DNA of 64,000 bases from Muribaculaceae bacterium (lineage in GTDB: Bacteria > Bacteroidota > Bacteroidia > Bacteroidales > Muribaculaceae): NCBI GenBank assembly GCA_029061255.1, contig JAIDSL010000099.1, positions 18,932 through 82,931 on the forward strand, given 5' to 3'. The position numbers were made by a program, and so were the translations under genes. The notes beneath the pieces are model-generated. The model searched no databases, had not been told where the DNA came from, and saw only the letters and a program-made list of their open reading frames with translations. Shown piece by piece: positions 1 through 7,082 of the stretch. How positions within the stretch are numbered: the first letter of the stretch is position 1; each line of letters begins with the position of its first letter.

Positions 1-7
1 TTTTAAA

Positions 8-42
8 TTATGCTCCGCATACATAATGTATGTGGAGCATAA
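8..42 (-). terminator. Hairpin, possible terminator after the trmH-like gene
   Basis: Two 17-base arms (8-24 and 26-42) are inverted complements apart from one position (G17 against T33). It lies about 80 bases beyond the stop of the minus-strand methyltransferase gene, and minus-strand reading continues into AATTTAAAA, a weak T-run. A terminator for the nadA/trmH direction is the simplest reading, but the tail is poor and the real loop must be larger than one base. Confidence 0.4.
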
Positions 43-119
43 TAATTCCAATTATATTATTTCAATGCAACTTCTTGATAATCCAACCCGTCAAAGTGCG
101 TGTATCAATTGAGAAATTA

Positions 120-662
120 TTAGAACAACTTCATCAGGCTATCGGAAATTTTCCAGATAGCCATTCCTGTGCTTACGGCTACATTTAGGCTGTGTTTGAC
201 ACCGTGCATCGGAATCTCAAGGATGAGGTCGGCCATATCCACTATCCTTTGGTCGACTCCCGACACCTCGTTGCCAACCACAAGCAGGTACCTATTTCCT
301 TCTTCTGAAGAAAATTTCATAAGGTCAATGCTGCCGTGTGCCTGCTCCAGCACACATACCGTCCATCCGTCAGCCTTCATTCGTGCACATTCCTCCACCG
401 CATTCTTCACATAGCGCCAGCTGACAGAGTCCTCTGCCCCAAGGGCAGTCTTGCTTATCTCCTTATGTGGAGGCACACCGGTAATGCCTGCCATTATTAC
501 CTCCCCAACAAGAAATGCATCGGAAGTGCGCAGAATGGAGCCCACATTCTGCATCGAACGCACATTATCGAGAAGAATACAGAAAGGAAGCTTCTCCACC
601 TCCCTATATTCTTCCACGCTGCAATTGGTCAGCTCAGCGATATTCTTCTTTATAGAATCCAT
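120..662 (-). CDS. TrmH/SpoU-family RNA 2'-O-methyltransferase
   Basis: A 180-residue protein of the SPOUT class, which methylates the ribose 2'-OH of tRNA or rRNA with SAM through a trefoil-knot fold. All three family motifs are visible: N33...R45 (DNVRSMQNVGSILRTSD), the GNEVSGV stretch at 130-136, and IPMHGVKHSLNVAVS at 150-164, which forms the knot and SAM site. It lacks the N-terminal substrate-binding domain of RlmB-type enzymes and is about the size of the minimal TrmH/TrmL forms. The target nucleotide cannot be assigned from sequence. It lies downstream of nadA on the same strand, separated by a palindromic repeat pair, and may be read through from nadA. Confidence 0.88.
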   Translation of the reverse strand: MDSIKKNIAELTNCSVEEYREVEKLPFCILLDNVRSMQNVGSILRTSDAFLVGEVIMAGITGVPPHKEISKTALGAEDSVSWRYVKNAVEECARMKADGWTVCVLEQAHGSIDLMKFSSEEGNRYLLVVGNEVSGVDQRIVDMADLILEIPMHGVKHSLNVAVSTGMAIWKISDSLMKLF

Positions 663-680
663 ATATATTCAAATAAACTT

Positions 681-750
681 GTAGGGACGTACGGCTCGTG
701 CGTCCTAAAAAAGCCGGCAGAACAAGGACGCACGATCCGTGCGTCCCTAC
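681..750. repeat. Palindromic repeat element, inverted pair (copies 1 and 2)
   Basis: Copy 681-705 and its inverted partner 726-750 belong to a 25-base family whose core, GGACGCACG-GCT-CGTGCGTCC, is itself a hairpin with 9-base arms. Here the core carries small changes (GTACG in one copy, ATC for GCT in the other). The pair sits between the nadA stop and the trmH-like start, so it could fold in the nadA-trmH transcript. Related copies lie at 32864-32888, 32908-32932 and 60449-60473. Confidence 0.85.
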
Positions 751-758
751 ACAGAGAA

Positions 759-1718
759 TTAAGAAAGCTGGAGCATTCTCTCTATAGGACGAAGAGCTTT
801 CTTCGCCACTTCCGGATCGACATGGATCTCCGGCTTTCCATCGCGCAGACAGTCGCGCAGCTTCTCGAGAGTGATCATCTTCATGTAGTCGCATTCGTTA
901 CACTGGCACTCCGCATCATCCGCAGGAGCAGGAATGAAGGTCTTCTCCGGACATTCGCGCTGCATGTCGAAGAGAATGCCGCTTTCCGTAACCACTATAT
1001 ATTCCTTGGCATCATCCTTATGTGCGAAGTCGAGAAGAGCAGCCGTACTGCCCACCTTGTCGGCTATCAACTGGAGCGGACGGCGACACTCTGGATGCAC
1101 GAGCACCTTAGCACCGGGATGCTCCTTCTTGAGATCTGCTATTCCTTGCAGCGAAAAGCGGTCGTGGACATGGCAAGCACCGTTCCATAGAAGCATACTG
1201 CGTCCGGTGACACTATTTATATATTCTCCGAGATTGTGGTCGGGACCGAATATTATCTTCTCATCCTCAGGAAGAGACTCCACAATCTTGCGTGCATTGC
1301 CTGAAGTGACTACTATATCGGTAAGCGCCTTCACGGCAGCTGAGGTATTCACATAGCTTATCACGGTATGATCAGGATGCTCCTTTACGAATTTCTCGAA
1401 CTCTACGGGGTCGCAGCTGTCGGCGAGCGAGCATCCGGCCTTCGGATCCGGAATCAGCACCGTGCGGTCAGGACAAAGTATCTTTGCAGTCTCTCCCATA
1501 AAGTGCACGCCACACATTACTATGACATCGGCATCGGTCTCTGCCGCCTTACGTGCCAGCGCCAAGGAGTCTCCGATGAAGTCAGCTATCTCCTTTATTT
1601 CATCGCGCTGATAATAATGAGCCATTATCACAGCATTCTTTTCTTTCTTGAGCTCGGCTATCTCATCGGCGAGCTGCTTCTTGTGAGGAGTATCGAGTGC
1701 GGAAGTTTTCGACTTCAT
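759..1718 (-). CDS. nadA: Quinolinate synthase NadA
   Basis: Condenses iminoaspartate with dihydroxyacetone phosphate to quinolinate in de novo NAD synthesis, using a [4Fe-4S] cluster in the cytoplasm. The 319-residue protein begins the conserved part at MAHYYQRDEIKEIADFIGDS. The expected cluster cysteines are C96 in AGCSLAD, C182 in GACHVHDRF and C276 in CDYMKM. Length and motif order match the compact NadA type. nadB and nadC are not in the window. The upstream region (1719-2185) is a gene-free AT-rich stretch with DnaA-box-like repeats, so the gene probably starts its own transcript there. Confidence 0.96.
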   Translation of the reverse strand: MKSKTSALDTPHKKQLADEIAELKKEKNAVIMAHYYQRDEIKEIADFIGDSLALARKAAETDADVIVMCGVHFMGETAKILCPDRTVLIPDPKAGCSLADSCDPVEFEKFVKEHPDHTVISYVNTSAAVKALTDIVVTSGNARKIVESLPEDEKIIFGPDHNLGEYINSVTGRSMLLWNGACHVHDRFSLQGIADLKKEHPGAKVLVHPECRRPLQLIADKVGSTAALLDFAHKDDAKEYIVVTESGILFDMQRECPEKTFIPAPADDAECQCNECDYMKMITLEKLRDCLRDGKPEIHVDPEVAKKALRPIERMLQLS

Positions 1719-1734
1719 TTTTTATTTTTATATG

Positions 1735-2202
1735 ATTAAAAAAATAAATTAAAAAAAATAATCAACAACAAGAATAAAGAATGTAGATAAATGATCATTA
1801 CTTTTCTCTCCAAAATTTGGAAATCTCAGTTATTGATCAATAATCAACGGTTATCTACATGTTATGAAACATCAATATACTGAAAATTCAGGCATATGCT
1901 GATGTTTTCTACACACTGTAGATAACTGCAAAGTTAATAAATTTTCAGGTATATTATGTAGAAAAAGGGGTAAATTTTGAAGAAAACACTAAGGAAAGAG
2001 TGTAGAAAGATTGCCGAAAAGTAGTGTCGGACGTAAAAGTGCATATGACCCTCTTATAATCAACAGCTGTTTATCAACAATTTTTGTAGGTTTATTTACA
2101 GGTTTTTGACGGTTATCTACAAGTTTTCTACAGGCATAAATGAGGATTTAAGGGAGTATTGTAATGATAAAAAGTAATGAAATTAGTTGGTGGTGTAGAA
2201 AA
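1735..2202. other. DnaA-box-like repeat cluster; candidate replication origin
   Basis: This gene-free stretch contains TTATCTACA four times (1851-1859 and 2113-2121 on plus; 1782-1790 and 1917-1925 on minus) and TTTTCTACA four times (1905-1913 and 2124-2132 plus; 1957-1965 and 2194-2202 minus). It also holds TTATCAACA at 2071-2079, TTATTTACA at 2092-2100 and CTTTCTACA at 2001-2009 on minus. TTATCTACA differs by one base from the classical DnaA box TTATCCACA. An A/T-only run near 1735-1762 could serve as an unwinding element, and flanking genes point away on both sides. No dnaA gene is nearby, and the large minus-strand clusters at 38-64 kb would be head-on to a fork starting here. Origin, DnaA-titration site or another repeat family remain possible. 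Confidence 0.45.
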
Positions 2203-2217
2203 TATTTTTTAACTTTG
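2186..2217 (+). promoter_or_regulatory. Bacteroidota-type promoter for the cobalamin operon
   Basis: TAACTTTG at 2210-2217 matches the TAnnTTTG -7 box. GTTG at 2186-2189 stands 20 bases upstream as a weak -33 box. The predicted start of transcription falls just before the riboswitch aptamer. Confidence 0.6.
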
Positions 2218-2223
2218 CGCCAC

Positions 2224-2382
2224 GTTTTGGTTTGCGGCAACGCGATTAATAGGGAATCCGGTGAGAATCCGGGACAGACCCGCTACTGTAATTCCTACAA
2301 AACTCACCGACATAATGCCACTGTCAGATTGGCTGATGGGAAGGCGTCGGCGAGCAGGATAAGTCAGGAGACCTGCCAAGAC
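2224..2382 (+). promoter_or_regulatory. Cobalamin riboswitch 1, upstream of the TonB receptor
   Basis: The hallmarks of the aptamer are present in order: GGGAATCCGGTGAGAATCC, the CCCGCTACTGTAA box, GCCACTG, GGGAAGGC, and the B12 box AGTCAGGAGACCTGCC (2361-2377). A closing P1 stem can be drawn between GTTTTGG (2224-2230) and CCAAGAC (2376-2382). Bound adenosyl- or other cobalamin would lower expression of the operon. The likely expression platform is the 9-bp hairpin at 2461-2506 just before the receptor ATG. Confidence 0.95.
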
Positions 2383-2460
2383 AACATAATGTTTTGTAGT
2401 TTTCGGGTTATATTACCACAAGACAGCCGTTCGTCATCCCTCACCGGGGTGTAGGAACAT

Positions 2461-2506
2461 GGTTTGCTGTGTAATATGCCTTATTATAAACCCTTGGCAG
2501 CAAACC
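2461..2506 (+). promoter_or_regulatory. Start-sequestering hairpin, likely riboswitch expression platform
   Basis: GGTTTGCTG (2461-2469) pairs perfectly with CAGCAAACC (2498-2506), which ends three bases before the receptor ATG at 2510. The bases GGTTTGC also occur inside the aptamer leader at 2229-2235 and could compete for the same partner. This suggests control of translation initiation; that reading is inference. Confidence 0.5.
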
Positions 2507-2509
2507 AAA

Positions 2510-4669
2510 ATGAAGCATCGCTCACTGTCATTTCTACTTTTCTTCAGCTTCCTGCAGATGCAGGGTGCCGATCCTTCGTATATACAAAATACGGACACTG
2601 TCAGTGATTTTCCTGATGATGCCTTTGCTTTGGATGAGGTGAAGGTCTACGGTAAATCGGCTGCCAAGAAACTTGAAGAGGGTGCTTTTGCTGTCAATGC
2701 CGTAGAAATCACCCCTAACGTCAATAGGTCAGTCACCCTCAACGATATCGTGGATCGCACAGCCGGAGTGAAGGTGCGCCGTGAAGGTGGAATGGGATCT
2801 GAATTTGATCTTACGATCAACGGCATGTCAGGCAATTCAATCCGATATTTCATCGACGGTGTTCCATTAGAAACAAAGGGTTCCGGACTTACATTAGACA
2901 ATGTGCCTCTCAACACAGTGGAGCGTGTGGAGTTGTACAAGGGTGTTGTGCCTTCCTATCTCAGTTCGGATGCCTTGGGCGGTGCGGTAAACATAGTCAC
3001 TAAGAAATCACGCCGTAACTTTTTAGACGCATCTTACGGCATAGCCTCTTTCCATACGCATACAGGAGACATAACAGGCCAATACTATATACCGGGTACG
3101 TCAATCGCAGTCAGACCGACATTTAGTATCAACTACTCCAAAAACGACTATATGATGAAGGGAGTGGAAGTATGGAGTGAGGAGGAAGACAAGTTTATAT
3201 TTACTAATAAAAAGAGATTCCACGACGATTATTTTTCTCTTTTCGGCCAGATAGAAGCGGGGGTCAACAATACCCGATGGGCGGATATGTTTTTTATAGG
3301 TGTCTCCTACAATAAGCTTGATAAGGATATCCAGACCGGGGCCATGCAGAACAAGGTGTATGGCGAGGCATCCCGCAATTCTCACTCATTTAATGTATCA
3401 GCGAGATATGCCAAGAACTGGGGGCGTGTATCTACAAGATTGAATATCTCGCATACATGGGATCACAGTGAGACCGTGGACACGGCATTCCGTAAATATT
3501 CATGGGATGGCACATGGATGCCTTCTTCCGGAAACGAACTCAACAACAAGGGAAAGACGATAAGGGTTTACCGACGCCCTCTGACAGTCGTGAATGCCGG
3601 AGTCGATTATAGCATCAACGAGCATCATACACTGGCGTTCAACTACATGCTCAACAGACGAGGTAATGACAGATACGACCGGGCAGACCGATTCTTCGAG
3701 CCTTCAAACGACATTGTCACAAAACATATACTCTCCCTTACATATTCCCAGTCATTTTTCGATCAAAAATGGCAGACATCTTATTTTGTAAAGGATTACA
3801 TAAACGCTCTTTCTATCGGGCAGTCGGATGACTTCACCATTACCGGCTCTGACCAGATAGATAAAAAGAATTCCAAGAGCTACTGGGGAGCAGGAATAGG
3901 GACCCGATATACAATATGGGAACCTCTGGCCGTCAAAGGGTCATATGAACATAGCGTCAGGCTTCCATTGTCTCGGGAACTGCTCGGTAACGGAACAACA
4001 GTCTATGCCAATCTCGCTTTGCATCCCGAGACAAGCAACAACTATAATATCGGAGTATTCGGTAATTGGATTGTAGATGACGACAATCAGGTCAGCTACG
4101 AAGCCAACGGCTTCATCCGCCATGTGCAGAACTACATACGTGCCACTGTCTCTGAGCGGGAGGGAATGATGCAATACATAAACGAACCCGCCATAGACAT
4201 AAAGGGCTTCGATTTTGAGGTGTCATATTGGTGGAGACACCAACTGCAGGTAGCACTTAACGGTAGCTGGAGCGATGCCCGCGACCTCAAGAAGTATAAG
4301 ACCGACGGCAATCCATCGGCTACATACAAGAACCGTGTCCCTAACCGACCCTGGATGTTCGGCAACGTGGATGTGTCATATACTTTTAATTCTCTCATTG
4401 AAAAAGAGGATCGTCTCAGGATTGGAGCTGCTTATCAATATATTCACTGGTATTTCCTCAATTGGGAAGCTTTCGGAGCTGCATCTTCAAAGGCACGTAT
4501 CCCTACGCAGAACATCACGGATATTTCCGTAACCTATTCATGTAAGAAAGACAGATTCAACCTTTCGCTGGAATGCAATAATATCTTCGACAAGCTGGCT
4601 TACGACAACTATATGCTCCAGAAACCGGGACGCAGTTTCGCTGCAAAATTCAGAATATTCATTAACTAA
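2510..4669 (+). CDS. TonB-dependent outer-membrane receptor, BtuB-like
   Basis: Outer-membrane beta-barrel that imports a ligand using TonB energy; the cobalamin riboswitch just upstream makes a corrinoid, or a cobalt or tetrapyrrole compound, the likely cargo. The start at 2510 (MKHRSLSFLLFFSFLQMQG) gives a signal peptide; the in-frame ATG at 2459 lies upstream of the sequestering hairpin and is unlikely. A plug domain follows (DIVDRTAGVKVRREGGMGSE, then FIDGVPL, VERVELYKGVVP and LGGAVNIVT). The rest is barrel, ending in an aromatic-rich strand (GRSFAAKFRIFIN). About 719 residues. No carboxypeptidase-like N-terminal extension, so it is not a SusC type. It pairs with the DUF4374 lipoprotein 18 bases downstream, the arrangement seen in Xus siderophore systems. 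Substrate is inferred from regulation only. Confidence 0.9.
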   Translation: MKHRSLSFLLFFSFLQMQGADPSYIQNTDTVSDFPDDAFALDEVKVYGKSAAKKLEEGAFAVNAVEITPNVNRSVTLNDIVDRTAGVKVRREGGMGSEFDLTINGMSGNSIRYFIDGVPLETKGSGLTLDNVPLNTVERVELYKGVVPSYLSSDALGGAVNIVTKKSRRNFLDASYGIASFHTHTGDITGQYYIPGTSIAVRPTFSINYSKNDYMMKGVEVWSEEEDKFIFTNKKRFHDDYFSLFGQIEAGVNNTRWADMFFIGVSYNKLDKDIQTGAMQNKVYGEASRNSHSFNVSARYAKNWGRVSTRLNISHTWDHSETVDTAFRKYSWDGTWMPSSGNELNNKGKTIRVYRRPLTVVNAGVDYSINEHHTLAFNYMLNRRGNDRYDRADRFFEPSNDIVTKHILSLTYSQSFFDQKWQTSYFVKDYINALSIGQSDDFTITGSDQIDKKNSKSYWGAGIGTRYTIWEPLAVKGSYEHSVRLPLSRELLGNGTTVYANLALHPETSNNYNIGVFGNWIVDDDNQVSYEANGFIRHVQNYIRATVSEREGMMQYINEPAIDIKGFDFEVSYWWRHQLQVALNGSWSDARDLKKYKTDGNPSATYKNRVPNRPWMFGNVDVSYTFNSLIEKEDRLRIGAAYQYIHWYFLNWEAFGAASSKARIPTQNITDISVTYSCKKDRFNLSLECNNIFDKLAYDNYMLQKPGRSFAAKFRIFIN

Positions 4670-4687
4670 TCAAAAAATCATAGCACA

Positions 4688-5959
4688 ATGAAAAAATTTA
4701 AGTTTCTTCTACTTTCTTTCATGGCGCTTTTCATCGCCTTCGGCATGACAAGCTGCTCTAAGGATGATGATCCAAAACAGGAAGATGATCCTACTATCAT
4801 TCAGGATTACCACTTCGACCTTTGGGTAGCCCTCGACCGCCACGGCGGTATGGGCAGGGACGTGCAGACTCTTGTACGCAGCCTTAACTCTCTTGAAGCC
4901 GATCAGCCGGAAATCACCTTTCAAGGCCAGGGCACCGAGGTAAATTCTATCCTTTCTCTCGAGACCATACTGAAAGGTGCATATTATTATCAAGTGCCTG
5001 TGTCAGGCGACCGTTTCGCAAAATATACTATCAAGGACAATCAGATTCAGGTGGTGAAGGAACGTCGCTTCCAGACCAATACCTATTCTACAAGAAAATA
5101 TACACATGCCTGGATCAACGATAATACTCTCGTAATAATGGCGGCAAACGGAGATGCTTCAAAAATAATCTGGACAAAACTGAATGCAGATGATATGACC
5201 ATTATCGATGAGGGTACTCTTGATGTAAAGATGCCGGAGGGTGGTGAACTCTTCACAACTTCAGGTATCCTCACTTATCGTGCATCTGACAATAAACTTT
5301 TCTACTTCTATTATGCAAAAACAGGTAAGGCTTTTGGTGGCAAAAGAGTCACTCCTATGATGACAGCAGTGATCAACCCGGCTAATATGGCAGTGGAGAG
5401 TGACAAACCCTGCTTCCTCGACTGCGAGATGGTGGGGACGGCTTATGGAGAATTGCTTCAGACCACTACTTTCATCGATGGCAACAACAACCTCTATATC
5501 GCCTGTGTTACTGACGATGCCGATGGCAATGAACACAGCCATCTGCTTAAGATCCCTGCCAACTCTACATCTTTTGACCAAAGCTATGACGGCTTTACCG
5601 CTGACGGCAAATTGATTTCTGTCATGTATGTCGGGAATAATAAGGTTGTAGCATATGCAAGAGAGGATAAAATAGGTACGAAGATAGATGATTTCAGTCA
5701 TTATTATACTGTCCTTGACGTGATATCCAAGACAAGCACACCTATTACATTTAATGGACAGCGTCTTGCTTACAGCAGCGGCCGCTTCTCTTCCCGAATG
5801 GCTTATGTCAATCACAAAGCCTATATCGGAGTCGATGCCGAAGGTCAGAAACCTCAGATATACATCTATGATGTGGCTACAGGGCAGACTTCGCTTGGAG
5901 CTACTATGGCATCAGGATATTACTTCGAGCAAATCCGTGTAGTCGAAGACGTGAAATAA
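4688..5959 (+). CDS. DUF4374-family surface lipoprotein
   Basis: A 423-residue lipoprotein. The signal peptide ends in a lipobox (GMTSC, Cys23), followed at once by SKDDDPKQEDD; such an acidic stretch after the cysteine is the Bacteroidota lipoprotein surface-export signal. The body looks like DUF4374, a family predicted to form a beta-propeller and including XusB, a surface protein that captures ferric enterobactin beside its TonB receptor. Here it directly follows a cobalamin-regulated receptor, so it may capture a corrinoid or related ligand and hand it over. It resembles the role of BtuG but does not look like that family. Family assignment is from recall of the sequence pattern; function is inferred. 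Confidence 0.75.
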   Translation: MKKFKFLLLSFMALFIAFGMTSCSKDDDPKQEDDPTIIQDYHFDLWVALDRHGGMGRDVQTLVRSLNSLEADQPEITFQGQGTEVNSILSLETILKGAYYYQVPVSGDRFAKYTIKDNQIQVVKERRFQTNTYSTRKYTHAWINDNTLVIMAANGDASKIIWTKLNADDMTIIDEGTLDVKMPEGGELFTTSGILTYRASDNKLFYFYYAKTGKAFGGKRVTPMMTAVINPANMAVESDKPCFLDCEMVGTAYGELLQTTTFIDGNNNLYIACVTDDADGNEHSHLLKIPANSTSFDQSYDGFTADGKLISVMYVGNNKVVAYAREDKIGTKIDDFSHYYTVLDVISKTSTPITFNGQRLAYSSGRFSSRMAYVNHKAYIGVDAEGQKPQIYIYDVATGQTSLGATMASGYYFEQIRVVEDVK

Positions 5960-6017
5960 TAATATTCGTGAAATAATAATATTAAAGTATAGACAGTTTT
6001 TCAAAATTTTTGCCAAA

Positions 6018-6051
6018 GTCTCCCGGGATAATGTGAATTACTCCGGGAGAC
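6018..6051 (+). other. Intercistronic hairpin before cbiK
   Basis: GTCTCCCGG (6018-6026) and CCGGGAGAC (6043-6051) form a perfect 9-bp stem around a 16-base loop. No T-tract follows, so it is more likely an mRNA stabiliser or processing site than a terminator. It ends 22 bases before the cbiK start. Confidence 0.5.
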
Positions 6052-6073
6052 GAACCCACAAATACAGGATAGT

Positions 6074-6970
6074 ATGAAAAAACTGATTTTCTTTCTTTCA
6101 ATTATGCTTACGGTCACGGTAAATGCCCAGAACCTGCTGAATTCAGAATCAGGGAAGACTGCAATTCTAATGGTACACTTCGGCACTACCGTCGACGAGA
6201 CCCGTGCTGCGACGATAGATGCTTTGAATGATAAGGTAAAATCGACATTCCCGGGAATAACAGTAGAGGAAGCTTATACTTCAAGGATAATAATAAATCG
6301 TCTTGCCAAGCGTGGAATTCAAAAGAATACTCCAAAGGAAGCTCTCCTTCGGCTTGCTGCAGAGGGATATACAAATGTGATAGTACAGGGCACCAATGTA
6401 ATCGATGGGATAGAAACTGAGGTACTTCGTCAGGAAGCCGCCATGATGTCGCCATTCTTTACAGAAATACGTGTAGGAAGGCCGTTGCTATATTCTATTG
6501 CTGACTGTGAGAAAACAGTGGAGGTGCTGAAGAATCGCTACAGCAATCATGCAGGAAAAGATAAGGCTGTAGTGTTGGTTGGTCATGGCACCTCCACTCC
6601 TGCCACAGCAATCTATTCTCAAATCGATTATATGTTCGGAGCAGCTGATGCCGGCAGTTTCCATGTGGCTACAGTGGAAGGCTATCCAACCTACGAGACC
6701 ACATTAGCCGAACTTAAGAAAGACAGGGTGAAAAAAGTTTGTCTCGTGCCGTTTATGTTCGTAGCAGGTGATCATGCCCGTAATGACATTGATGTAGAAT
6801 GGCGCGAACAGCTCGAGAAGGATGGCTTCCAGGCGGAGGCTGTCATTGAGGGATTAGGTCAGATTCCGGAAATTCAGAATATTTATATCGATCATATCAG
6901 GGAGGCTATGACAGCTCCGGTTATAGATGCCGCCTCTCAAAAAGCCGGTTTTATAAAGGAAAATCTATAA
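6074..6970 (+). CDS. cbiK: Sirohydrochlorin cobaltochelatase CbiK, exported form
   Basis: Class II chelatase that inserts Co2+ into sirohydrochlorin, or a related tetrapyrrole, without ATP. The first 18 residues (MKKLIFFLSIMLTVTVNA) are a clear signal peptide, so the enzyme should be periplasmic like the CbiK-P form of Desulfovibrio. Family features: MVHFGTT (H35), GHGTSTPA (H171) and GDHARNDI (H234); the last two correspond to the metal-site histidines of CbiK. 298 residues, normal once the signal is removed. It lies between the surface lipoprotein and the CobN-like chelatase. An exported chelatase cannot directly supply a cytoplasmic corrin pathway, which makes its role here worth asking about. 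No second cytoplasmic copy is in the window. Confidence 0.9.
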   Translation: MKKLIFFLSIMLTVTVNAQNLLNSESGKTAILMVHFGTTVDETRAATIDALNDKVKSTFPGITVEEAYTSRIIINRLAKRGIQKNTPKEALLRLAAEGYTNVIVQGTNVIDGIETEVLRQEAAMMSPFFTEIRVGRPLLYSIADCEKTVEVLKNRYSNHAGKDKAVVLVGHGTSTPATAIYSQIDYMFGAADAGSFHVATVEGYPTYETTLAELKKDRVKKVCLVPFMFVAGDHARNDIDVEWREQLEKDGFQAEAVIEGLGQIPEIQNIYIDHIREAMTAPVIDAASQKAGFIKENL

Positions 6971-6979
6971 TTAAGTGGA

Positions 6980-7013
6980 AATTCATAATGCATAATGCAT
7001 AATTCATAATTAT
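6980..7013. repeat. AATTATGCAT-type intergenic repeat (copy A)
   Basis: Palindromic A/T element made of ATTCATAATGCAT units directly after the cbiK stop. Similar elements lie at 47162-47213, 52605-52637 and 62594-62620. Confidence 0.7.
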
Positions 7014-7082
7014 TACCAATTGAAATTCATATGATTACAAATTGATCATACTATACATTTAATTGGAATAACTACTTATAAT

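Noticed and set aside
336-1190. Open frame of 284 codons on plus over nadA and trmH
   Set aside because: It is antisense to two well-supported genes, runs through the palindromic repeat pair and shows no recognisable domain.
2164-2454. Open frame of 96 codons before the receptor
   Set aside because: It lies inside the promoter and cobalamin riboswitch; its sequence is explained by the RNA aptamer.
2459-2509. Upstream ATG extending the TonB receptor by 17 residues
   Set aside because: It would precede the signal peptide and lies inside the sequestering hairpin; the ATG at 2510 fits a normal export signal.
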